From Chlorocebus sabaeus (taxonomy: Eukaryota; Chordata; Mammalia; Primates; Cercopithecidae), in contig NW_027327633.1 in the NCBI RefSeq assembly GCF_047675955.1, positions 1 to 64,000 on the forward strand: a stretch of 64,000 nt of DNA. Reading direction: 5' to 3'. How positions within the stretch are numbered: position 1 is the first letter of the stretch; each line of letters opens with the position of its first letter. The notes under the pieces are model-generated. The model was not told the DNA's origin, ran no database searches, and was given only the letters and a program-made list of their open reading frames with translations. The translations under genes were made by a program, and so were the position numbers. Positions 1-10,484 of the stretch are shown here, piece by piece.

Positions 1-316
1 GGGCTTCCAAATTCACTTTGCCAATTCCACAAGAACAGCCTTAGCGAAAGGCTTCTTGAAGGGAAAGATGTACTCTGTGAGATGAATTAACAGAACACAG
101 AGCAGTTTCTCAGAAAGCTTCTTTCCAGTTTTGAACGGAAGATATTTCCTTTTTCACCACACCCCACTATGGGCTTCCAAATATCTCTTGCCAATTGCAC
201 AAGAACAGCCTTAGCGAAAGGCTTCTGGAAGGGAAAGATGTAACTCTGTGAGATGAATTAACAGAACACATAGCAGTTTCTCAGAAAGCTTCTTTCCAGT
301 ATTGAACGGAAGATAA

Positions 317-333
317 TTCCTTTTTCACCATAG
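317..333 (+). promoter_or_regulatory. pJ-alpha motif (first exact copy; repeated in most monomers)
   Basis: The 17 bases TTCCTTTTTCACCATAG match the published human alpha-satellite pJ-alpha binding motif TTCCTTTTYCACCRTAG at all positions. Most monomers carry this form or the CACCGTAG form, both allowed by the consensus. Some copies break it: CACAATAG, CACAGTAG, CACCGTTG, CACCACAG or TATCACCATAG. In human arrays, monomers carry either this type of site or a CENP-B box at about the same place. Here the pJ-alpha type is the general state. Binding by any monkey protein is not shown by sequence. Confidence 0.75.
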
Positions 334-1189
334 CCCTCTATGGGCTTCCAAATATCCCTTTGCCAATTCCACAAGAACAGCCTAAGCGAAAGGATTCTTG
401 AAGGGAAAGATGTAACTCTGTGAGATGAATTAACAGAACACAGAGCAGTTTCTCAGAAAGCTTCTTTCCAGTTTTGAACGGAAGATACTTCCTTTTTCAC
501 CATAGGCCTCTATGGGCTTCCAAATATCACTTTGCCAACTCCACAAGAACGGCCTTAGCGAAAGGGTTCTTGAAGGGAAAGATGTAACTCTGTGAGATGA
601 ATTAACGGAACACTGAGCAGTTTCTCAGAAAGCTTCTTTCCAGTTTTGAACGGAAGTTATTTCCTTTTTCACCATAGCCCTCTATGGGCTTCCAAATATC
701 CCTTTGCCAATTCCACAAGAACAGCCTTAGCGAATGGCTTCTTGAAGGGAAAGATGTAACTCTGTGAGTTGAATTAACAGAACACAGAGCAGTTTCTCAG
801 AAAGCTTCTTTCCAGTTTTGAACGGAAGATATTTCCTTTTTCACCATAGCCCACTATGGGCTTCCAAATATCCCTTTGCCAACTCCACAAGAACAGCCTT
901 AGCGAAAGGCTTCTTGAAGGGAAAGATGTAACTCTGTGAGATGAATTAACAGAACACAGAGCAGTTTCTCAGAAAGCTTCTTTCCAGTTTTGAACGGAAG
1001 ATATTTCCTTTTCACCATAGCCCTCTATGGGCTTCCAAATATCCCTTTGCCAATTCCACAAGAACAGCCTTAGCGAAAGGCTTCTTGAAGGGAAAGATGT
1101 AACTCTGTGATATGAATTAAGAGAACACAGAGCAGTTTCTCAGAAAGCTTCTTTCCAGTTTTGAACGGAAGATATTTCCTTTTTCACCA

Positions 1190-4138
1190 TAGCCCTCTAA
1201 GGGCTTCCAAATATCACTTTGCCAACTCCACAAGAACAGCCTTAGCGAAAGGCTTCTTGAAGGGAAAGATGTAACTCTGTGAGATGAATTAACGGAACAC
1301 AGAGCAGTTTCTCAGAAAGCTTCTTTCCAGTATTGAACGCAAGATATTTCCTTTTTCACCGTAGCCCTCCATGGGCTTCCAAATATCACTTTGCCAATTC
1401 CACAAGAACAGCCTTAGCGAAAGGCTTCTTGAAGGGAAAGATGTAACTGGGTGAGATGAATTAACAGAACACAGAGCAGCTTCTCAGAAAGCTTCTTTCC
1501 AGTATTGAACGCAAGATATTTACTTTTTCACCATAGTCCTCTATGGGCTTCCAAATATCCCTTTGCCAATTCCACAAGAACAGCCTTATCGAAAGGCTTC
1601 ATGAAGGGAAAGATGTAACTCTGTGAGATGAATTAACAGAACACAGAGCAGTTTCTCAGAAAGCTTCTTTCCAGTTTTGAACGGAAGATATTTCCTTTTT
1701 CACCATAGCCCTCTATGGGCTTCCAAATATCCCTTTGCCAATTCCACAAGAACAGCCTTAGCGAAAGGCTTCTTGAAGGGAAAGATGTAACTCTGTGAGT
1801 TGAATTAACAGAACACAGAGCAGTTTCTCAGAAAGCTTCTTTCCAGTTTTGAACGGAAGATATTTCCTTTTTCACCATAGCCCACTATGGGCTTCCAAAT
1901 ATCCCTTTGCCAACTCCACAAGAACAGCCTTAGCGAAAGGCTTCTTGAAGGGAAAGATGTAACTCTGTGAGATGAATTAACAGAACACAGAGCAGTTTCT
2001 CAGAAAGCTTCTTTCCAGTATTGAACGGAAGATAATTCCTTTTTCACCATAGCCCTCTATGGGCTTCCAAATATCACTTTGCCAATTCCTCAAGAACAGC
2101 CTAAGCGAAAGGCTTCTTGAATTGAAAGATGTAACTCTGTGAGATGAATTAACAGAACACAGAGCAGTTTCTCGGAAAGCTTCTTTCCAATTTTGAACGG
2201 AAGTTACTTCCTTTTTCACCATAGGCCTCTATGGGCTTCCAAATATCACTTTGCCAATTCCACAGTAACAGCCTTAGCGAAAGGGTTCTTGACGGGAAAG
2301 ATGTAACTCTGTGAGATGAATTAACGGAACACAGAGCAGTTTCTCAGAAAGCTTCTTTCCAGTTTTGAACGGAAGTTATTTCCTTTTTCACCATAGCCCT
2401 CTATGGGCTTCCAAATATCACTTTGCTAATTCCACAAGAACAGCCTTAGCGAAAGGCTTCTTGAAGGGAAAGATGTAACTCTCTGAGATGAATTAACAGA
2501 ATACAGAGCAGTTTCTCAGAAAGCTTCTTTCCAGTTTTGAACGGAAGTTATTTCCTTTTTCACAATAGCCCTCTATGGGCTTCCAAATATCCCTTTGCCA
2601 ATTCCACAAGAACAGCCTTAGCGAAAGGCTTCTTGAAGGGAAAGATGTAACACTGTGAGATGAATTAACAGAACACAGAGCAGTTTCTCAGAAAGCTTCT
2701 TTCCAGTTTTGAACGGAAGATACTTCCTTTTTCACCATAGCCCTCTAAGGGCTTCCAAATATCACTTTGCCAACTCCACAAGAACAGCCTTAGCGAAAGG
2801 CTTCTTGAAGGGAAAGATGTAACTCTGTGAGATGAATTAACGGAACACAGAGCAGTTTCTCAGAAAGCTTCTTTCCAGTATTGAACGCAAGATATTTCCT
2901 TTTTCACCGTAGCCCTCCATGGGCTTCCAAATATCACTTTGCCAATTCCACAAGAACAGCCTTAGCGAAAGGCTTCTTGAAGGGAAAGATGTAACTGGCT
3001 GAGATGAATTAACAGAACACAGAGCAGCTTCTCAGAAAGCTTCTTTCCAGTATTGAACGCAAGATATTTACTTTTTCACCATAGTCCTCTATGGGCTTCC
3101 AAATATCCCTTTGCCAATTCCACAAGAACAGCCTTATCGAAAGGCTTCATGAAGGGAAAGATGTAACTCTGTGAGATGAATTAACAGAACACAGAGCAGT
3201 TTCTCAGAAAGCTTCTTTCCAGTTTTGAACGGAAGATATTTCCTTTTTCACCATAGCCCTCTATGGGCTTCCAAATATCCCTTTGCCAATTCCACAAGAA
3301 CAGCCTTAGCGAAAGGCTTCTTGAAGGGAAAGATGTAACTCTGTGAGTTGAATTAACAGAACACAGAGCAGTTTCTCAGAAAGCTTCTTTCCAGTTTTGA
3401 ACGGAAGATATTTCCTTTTTCACCATAGTCCACTATGGGCTTCCAAATATCCCTTTGCCAACTCCACAAGAACAGCCTTAGTGAAAGGCTTCTTGAAGGG
3501 AAAGATGTAACTCTGTGAGATGAATTAACAGAACACAGAGCAGTTTCTCAGAAAGCTTCTTTCCAGTATTGAACGGAAGATAATTCCTTTTTCACCATAG
3601 CCCTCTATGGGCTTCCAAATATCACTTTGCCAATTCCTCAAGAACAGCCTAAGCGAAAGGCTTCTTGAATTGAAAGATGTAACTCTGTGAGATGAATTAA
3701 CAGAACACAGAGCAGTTTCTAAGAAAGCTTCTTTCCAGGTTTGAACGGAAGATACTTCCTTTTTCACCATAGGCCTCTATGGGCTTCCAAATATCACTTT
3801 GCCAATTCCACAAGAACGGCCTTAGCGAAAGGGTTCTTGAAGGGAAAGATGTAACTCTGTGAGATGAATTAACGGAACACAGAGCAGTTTCTCAGAAAGC
3901 TTCTTTCCAGTTTTGAACGGAAGTTATTTCCTTTTTCACCATAGCCCTCTATGGGCTTCCAAATATCACTTTGCTAATTCCACAAGAACAGCCTTAGCGA
4001 AAGGCTTCTTGAAGGGAAAGATGTAACTCTCTGAGATGAATTAACAGAATACAGAGCAGTTTCTCAGAAAGCTTCTTTCCAGTTTTGAACGGAAGTTATT
4101 TCCTTTTTCACAATAGCCCTCTATGGGCTTCCAAATAT
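1190..4138 (-). repeat. Nine-monomer tandem duplication (period 1,548 bp)
   Basis: About 1,190-2,590 is repeated at about 2,738-4,138. Paired markers: CTCTAAGGGC (1,201 and 2,749), the AACTGG variant (1,445 and 2,993), the CTTATCGAAAGGCTTCATG copy, the CCTCAAGAACAGCCTAAG copy with TTGAATTGAAAG, the TTTGCTAATTCC copy and the GAATACAGAGC copy. 1,548 is exactly 9 x 172. The pair differs at scattered sites (for example CAGTAACAGCC versus CAAGAACGGCC). The same pair exists in the second large block (12,464 and 14,012 anchor it), so this event came before the 10.5 kb duplication. Confidence 0.87.
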
Positions 4139-6030
4139 CCCTTGCCAATTCCACAAGAACAGCCTTAGCGAAAGGATTCTTGAAGGGAAAGATGTAACTC
4201 TGTGAGATGAATTAACAGAACACAGAGGAGTTTCTCAGAAAGCTTCTTTCCAGTTTTGAACGGAAGATACTTCCTTTTTCACCATAGCCCTCTATGGGCT
4301 TCCAAATATCTCTTTGCCAATTCCACAAGAACAGCCTTAGCGAAAGGGTTCTTGAAGGGAAAGATGTAACTCGGTGAGATGAATTAACAGAACACAGAGC
4401 AGTTTCTCAGAAAGCTTCTTTCCAGTTTCCAATGGAAGATATTTCCTTTTTCAAAATAGCCCTCTATGGGCTTCCAAATATCACTTTGCCAATTCCACAA
4501 GAACAGCCTTAGCAAAAGGCTTCTTGAAGGGAAAGATGTAACTCTGTGAGATGAATTAACAGAACACAGAGCAGTTTCTCAGAAAGCTTCTTTCCAGTTT
4601 TGAACGGAAGATATTTCCTTTTTCACCGTTGCCCTCTATGGGCTTCCAAATATCACTTTGCTAATTCCACAAGAACAGCCTTAGCGAAAGGCTTCTTGAA
4701 GGGAAAGATGTAACTCTCTGAGATGAATTAACAGAACACAGAGCAGTTTCTCAGAAAGCTTCTTTCCAGTTTTGAACGGAAGTTATTTCCTTTTTCACAA
4801 TAGCCCTCTATGGGCTTCCAAATATCCCTTTGCCAATTCCACAAGAACAACCTTAGCGAAAGGCTTCTTGAAGGGAAAGATGTAACACTGTGAGATGAAT
4901 TAACAGAACACAGAGCAGTTTCTCAGAAAGCTTCTTTCCAGTATTGAACGGAAGATAATTCCTTTTTCACCATAGCCCTCTATGGGCTTCCAAATATCCC
5001 TTTGCCAATTCCACAAGAACAGCCTAAGCGAAAGGATTCTTGAAGGGAAAGATGTAACTCTGTGAGATGAATTAACAGAACACAGAGCAGTTTCTCAGAA
5101 AGCTTCTTTACAGTTTTGAACGGAAGATACTTCCTTTTTCACCATAGGCCTCTATGGGCTTCCAAATATCACTTTGCCAATTCCACAAGAACGGCCTTAG
5201 CGAAAGGGTTCTTGAAGGGAAAGATGTAACTCTGTGAGATGAATTAACGGAACACAGAGCAGTTTCTCAGAAAGCTTCTTTCCAGTTTTGAACGGAAGTT
5301 ATTTCCTTTTTCACCATAGCCCTCTATGGGCTTCCAAATATCACTTTGCTAATTCCACAAGAACAGCCTTAGCGAAAGGCTTCTTGAAGGGAAAGATGTA
5401 ACTCTCTGAGATGAATTAACAGAATACAGAGCAGTTTCTCAGAAAGCTTCTTTCCAGTTTTGAACGGAAGTTATTTCCTTTTTCACAATAGCCCTCTATG
5501 GGCTTCCAAATATCCCTTGCCAATTCCACAAGAACAGCCTTAGCGAAAGGATTCTTGAAGGGAAAGATGTAACTCTGTGAGATGAATTAACAGAACACAG
5601 AGGAGTTTCTCAGAAAGCTTCTTTCCAGTTTTGAACGGAAGATACTTCCTTTTTCACCATAGCCCTCTATGGGCTTCCAAATATCTCTTTGCCAATTCCA
5701 CAAGAACAGCCTTAGCGAAAGGGTTCTTGAAGGGAAAGATGTAACTCGGTGAGATGAATTAACAGAACACAGAGCAGTTTCTCAGAAAGCTTCTTTCCAG
5801 TTTCCAATGGAAGATATTTCCTTTTTCAAAATAGCCCTCTATGGGCTTCCAAATATCACTTTGCCAATTCCACAAGAACAGCCTTAGCAAAAGGCTTCTT
5901 GAAGGGAAAGATGTAACTCTGTGAGATGAATTAAAAGAACACAGAGCAGTTTCTCAGAAAGCTTCTTTCCAGTTTTGAACGGAAGATATTTCCTTTTTCA
6001 CCGTTGCCCTCTATGGGCTTCCAAATATCA
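3740..6030 (-). repeat. Eight-monomer tandem duplication (period 1,375 bp)
   Basis: About 3,740-4,655 matches about 5,115-6,030: the ATATCCCTTGCC deletion copy, the CAGAGGAG copy, the ATATCTCTTTGCC copy (4,306 and 5,681), the TTTCCAATGG copy and the CACCGTTGCC copy occur in the same order. The offset is eight monomers less one base. In the second large block the matching markers are 860 bp apart (14,793 and 15,653), i.e. five monomers. Three monomers (515 bp) were therefore lost there or gained here. Confidence 0.82.
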
Positions 6031-6494
6031 CTTTGCCAATTCCACAAGAACAGCCTTAGCGAAAGGCTTCTTGAAGGGAAAGATGTAACTCTGTGAGATG
6101 AATTAACAGAACACAGAGCAGTTTCTCAGAAAGCTTCTTTCCAGTTTTGAACGGAAGATATTTCCTTTTTCACCACAGCCCTCTATGGGCTTCCAAATAT
6201 CCCTTTGCCATTTCCACAAGAACAGCCTAAGCGAAAGGATTCTTGAAGGGAAAGATGTAACTCTGTGAGATGAATTAACAGAACACAGAGCAGTTTCTCA
6301 GAAAGCTTCTTTCCAGTTTTGAACGGAAGATACTTCCTTTTTCACCATAGGCCTCTATGGGCTTCCAAATATCACTTTGCCAATTCCACAAGAACGGCCT
6401 TAGCGAAAGGGTTCTTGAAGGGAAAGATGTAACTCTGTGAGATGAATTAACGGAACACAGAGCAGTTTCTCAGAAAGCTTCTTTCCAGTTTTGA

Positions 6495-8213
6495 ACGGAA
6501 GATATTTCCTTTTTCACCATAGCCCTCTATGGGCTTCCAAATATCACTTTGCCAACTCCACAAGAACAGCCTTAGCGAAAGGCTTCTTGAAGGGAAAGAT
6601 GTAACTCGGTGAGATGAATTAACAGAACATAGAGCAGTTTCTCAGAAAGCTTCTTTCCAGTATTAAACGCAAGATATTTCCTTTGTCACCATAGCCCTCT
6701 ATGGGCTTCCAAATATCATTTTGCCAATTCCACAAGAACAGCCTTAGCGAAAGGCTTCTTGAAGGGAAAGATGTAACTCTGGGAGATGAATTAACAGAAC
6801 ACAGAGCAGTTTCTCAGAAAGCTTCTTTCCAGTTTTGAACGGAAGATATTTCCTTTTTCACCATAGCCCTTAATGGGCTTCCAAATATCCTTTTGCCAAT
6901 TCCACAAGAACACCCTACGCGAAGGGCTTCTTGAAGGAAAGATGTACGTCTGTGAGATGAATTAACAGAACACAGAGCAGTTTCTCAGAAAGCTTCTTTC
7001 CAGTTTTGAACGGAAGATAATTCCTTTTTCACCATAGCCCTCTATGGGCTTCCAAATATCACTTTGCCAATTCCACAAGAACAGCCTTAGCGAAAGGCTT
7101 CTTGAAGGGAAAGATGTAACTCTGTGAGATGAATTAACAGAACACAGAGCAGTTTCTCAGAAAGCTTCTTTCCAGTATTGAACGGAAGATAATTCCTTTT
7201 TCACCATAGCCCTCTATGGGCTTCCAAATATCACTTTGCCAATTCCACAAGAACAGATTAAGCGAAAGGCTTCTTGAATTGAAAGATGTAACTCTGTGAG
7301 ATGAATTAACAGAACACAGAGCAGTTTCTCAGAAAGCTTCTTTCCAATTTTGAACGGAAGATACTTCCTTTTTCACCATAGGCCTCTATGGGCTTCCAAA
7401 TATCACTTTGCCAATTCCACAGGAACAGCCTTAGCGAAAGGGTTCTTGAAGGGAAAGATGTAACTCTGTGAGATGAATTAACGGAACACAGAGCAGTTTC
7501 TCAGAAAGCTTCTTTCCAGTTTTGAACGGAAGTTATTTCCTTTTTCACCATAGCCCTCTATGGGCTTCCAAATATCACTTTGCTAATTCCACAAGAACAG
7601 CCTTAGCGAAAGGCTTCTTGAAGGGAAAGATGTAACTCTCTGAGATGAATTAACAGAACACAGAGCAGTTTCTCAGAAAGCTTCTTTCCAGTTTTGAACG
7701 GAAGTTATTTCCTTTTTCACAATAGCCCTCTATGGGCTTCCAAATATCCCTTTGCCAATTCCACAAGAACAACCTTAGCGAAAGGCTTCTTGAAGGGAAA
7801 GATGTAACACTGTGAGATGAATTAACAGAACACAGAGCAGTTTCTCAGAAAGCTTCTTTCCAGTATTGAACGGAAGATAATTCCTTTTTCACCATAGCCC
7901 TCTATGGGCTTCCAAATATCCCTTTGCCAATTCCACAAGAACAGCCTAAGCGAAAGGATTCTTGAAGGGAAAGATGTAACTCTGTGAGATGAATTAACAG
8001 AACACAGAGCAGTTTCTCAGAAAGCTTCTTTCCAGTTTTGAACGGAAGATAGTTCCTTTTTCACCATAGGCCTCTATGGGCTTCCAAATATCACTTTGCC
8101 AATTCCACAAGAACGGCCTTAGCGAAAGGGTTCTTGAAGGGAAAGATGTAACTCTGTGAGATGAATTAACGGAACACAGAGCAGTTTCTCAGAAAGCTTC
8201 TTTCCAGTTTTGA
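6495..8213 (-). repeat. Ten-monomer segment present only in copy 1 of the large block
   Basis: Between the copy ending near 6,495 and the TTCACAGTAGCC copy near 8,220, copy 1 has 1,719 bp (ten monomers less one base) with no counterpart at the matching place (about 16,470) in copy 2. The alignment offset steps from 9,972 to 8,253. The segment holds a TATTAAACGC copy, a short CCCTACGCGAAGGG copy, a CAGATTAAGCG copy and near-repeats of monomers from 3.5-5.3 kb, so it is ordinary array material. Unequal exchange in either direction explains it. Confidence 0.78.
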
Positions 8214-8546
8214 ACGGAAGTTATTTCCTTTTTCACAGTAGCCCTCTATGGGCTTCGAAATATCCCTTTGCCAATTCCACAAGAACAGCCTTAGCGAAAG
8301 GCTTCTTGAAGGGAAAGATGTAACACTGTGAGATGAATTAACAGAACACAGAGGAGTTTCTCAGAAAGCTTCTTTCCAGTTTTGAACGGAAGATACTTCC
8401 TTTTTCACCATAGCCCTCTATGGGCTTCCAAATATCACTTTGCCAATTCCACAAGAACAGCCTTAGCGAAAGGGTTCTTGAAGGGAAAGATGTAACTCGG
8501 TGAGATGAATTAACAGAACACAGAGCAGTTTCTCAGAAAGCTTCTT

Positions 8547-8564
8547 TCCGGTTTCCAATGGAAG
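8547..8564 (-). promoter_or_regulatory. Degenerate CENP-B-box-like site (copy 1)
   Basis: On the minus strand this reads CTTCCATTGGAAACCGGA. Against the CENP-B box YTTCGTTGGAARCGGGA, the 3' twelve bases match at eleven, but the essential TTCG is replaced and one extra base is present. A weaker version ending CTGGA sits in sister monomers at 4,421-4,438, 5,796-5,813, 10,094-10,111, 14,908-14,925 and 15,768-15,785. Binding is not expected from the known requirement for TTCG and CGGG. Confidence 0.5.
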
Positions 8565-10094
8565 ATATTTCCTTTTTCACCATAGCCCTCTATGGGCTTC
8601 CAAATATCACTTTGGCAATTCCACAAGAACAGCCTTAGCAAAAGGCTTCTTGAAGGGAAAGATGTAACTCTGTGAGATGAATTAACAGAACACAGAGCAG
8701 TTTCTCAGAAAGCTTCTTTCCAGTTTTGAACGGAAGATATTTCCTTTTTCACCGTTGCCCTCTATGGGCTTCCAAATATCACTTTGCCAATTCCACAAGA
8801 ACAACCTTAGCGAAAGGCTTCTTGAAGGGAAAGATGTAACTCTGTGAGATGAATTAACAGAACACATAGCAGTTTCTCAGAAAGCTTCTTTCCAGTATTG
8901 AACGGAAGATAATTCCTTTTTCACCATAGCCCTCTATGGGCTTCCCAATATCTCTTTGCCAATTCCACAAGAACAGCCTAAGCGAAAGGATTCTTGATGG
9001 GAAAGATGTAACTCTGTGAGATGAATTAACAGAACACAGAGCAGTTTCTCAGAAAGCTTCTTTCCAGTTTTGAACGGAAGATACTTCCTTTTTCACCATA
9101 GGCCTCTATGGGCTTCCAAATATCACTTTGCCAATTCCACAAGAACGGCCTTAGCGAAAGGGTTCTTGAAGGGAAAGATGTAACTCTGTGAGATGAATTA
9201 ACGGAACACAGAGCAGTTTCTCAGAAAGCTTCTTTCCAGTTTTGAACGGAAGTAATTTCCTTTTTCACCATAGCCCTCTATGGGCTTCCAAATATCACTT
9301 TGCCAATTCCACAAGAACAGCCTTAGCGAAAGGCTTCTTGAAGGGAAAGATGTAACTCTGTGAGATGAATTAACAGAACACAGAGCAGTTTCTCAGAAAG
9401 CTTCTTTCCAGTTTTGAACGGAAGATATTTCCTTTTTCACCATAGCCCTCTATGGGCTTCCAAATATCACTTTGCCAAATCCACAAGAACAGCCTTAGCG
9501 AAAGGCTTCTTGAAGGGAAAGATGTAACTCGGTGAGATGAATTAACAGAACATAGAGCAGTTTCTCAGAAAGCTTCTTTCCAGTATTAAACGCAAGATAT
9601 TTCCTTTTTCACCATAACCCTCTATGGGCTTCCAAATATCATTTTGCCAATTCCACAAGAACAGCCTTAGCGAAAGGCTTCTTGAACTGAAAGATGTAAC
9701 TCTGGGAGATGAATTAACAGAACACAGAGCAGTTTCTCAGAAAGCTTCTTTCCAGTTTTGAACGGAAGATATTTCCTTTTTCACCATAGCCCATAATGGG
9801 CTTCCAAATATCCCTTTGCCAATTCCACAAGAACAGCCTTAGCGAAAGGCTTCTTGAAGGGAAAGATGTAACTCTGTGAGATGAATTAAGAGAACACAGA
9901 GCAGTTTCTCAGAAAGCTTCTTTCCAGTATTGAACCGAAGATATTTCCTTTTTCACCGTAGCCCTCTATGGGCTTCCAAATATCCTCTGCTAATTCCACA
10001 AGAACAGCCTTAGCTAAAGGCTTCTTGAAGGGAAAGATGTAACTCTGTGAAATGAATTAACAGAACACAGAGCAGTTTCTCAGAAAGCTTCTTT

Positions 10095-10484
10095 CCAGTT
10101 TCCAATGGAAGATATTTCCTTTTTCACCATAGCCCTCTATGGGCTTCCAAATATCACTTTGCCAATTCCACAAGAACAGCCTTAGCAAAAGGCTTCTTGA
10201 AGGGAAAGATGTAACTCTGTGAGATGCATTAACAGAACACAGAGCAGTTTCTCAGAAGGCTTCTTTCCAGTATTGAACGCAAGATATTTCCTTTTTCACA
10301 GTATCCCTCCATGGACTTCCAAATATCACTTTGCCAATTCCACAAGAACAGCCTTAGCGAAAGGCTTCTTTAAGGGAAAGATGTAACTCTGTGAGATGAA
10401 TTAACAGAACACAGAGCAGTTTCTCAGAAAGCTTCTTTCCAGTTTTGAACGGAAGATATTTCCTTTTTCACCGTTGCCCTCTAT
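10095..10484 (-). repeat. Monomers between the two large block copies
   Basis: These two or so monomers include one of the marker class (GCAAAAGGC, CAGAAGGCTTC lacking HindIII, then ACAGTATCCCTCCATGGAC) and a CACCGTTGCC copy. Copy 2 has related but not identical monomers after 18,347 (TTTGCAGTATTG, GAAGAGAAAG), so this stretch is either the diverged end of the repeat unit or a replaced end. Confidence 0.65.

Larger units (their letters stand above)
1..10095 (-). repeat. Large duplicated block, copy 1 (left edge cut by window)
   Basis: This segment matches 10,485-18,347 variant for variant. Shared markers include the CCAATTGCACAAG copy (about 190 and 10,680), the CTGGGTGAG copy (1,445 and 11,930), the TTTACAG copy (5,107 and 15,594), the TTCACAGTAGCC/TTCGAAATAT copy (8,230 and 16,490), the TTCCCAATATCTC copy (8,941 and 17,197) and the GCTAAAGG copy (10,013 and 18,266). 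The offset is 10,484-10,487 bp up to about 5,140, then 9,972, then 8,253 bp, the steps being whole monomers. The first monomer is 170 bp, with two single-base deletions absent from copy 2. The true left end may lie outside the window. Confidence 0.88.

Noticed and set aside
1977..2222. Minus-strand open frame of 81 codons, repeated at 3,525, 12,464, 14,012 and in variants elsewhere (also 61-80 codon frames)
   Set aside because: It lies within about 1.4 satellite monomers, has no domain or coding signature, and its copies track the repeat. A 172-bp period shifts frame at each monomer, so these are chance openings created by variants that remove a stop codon.
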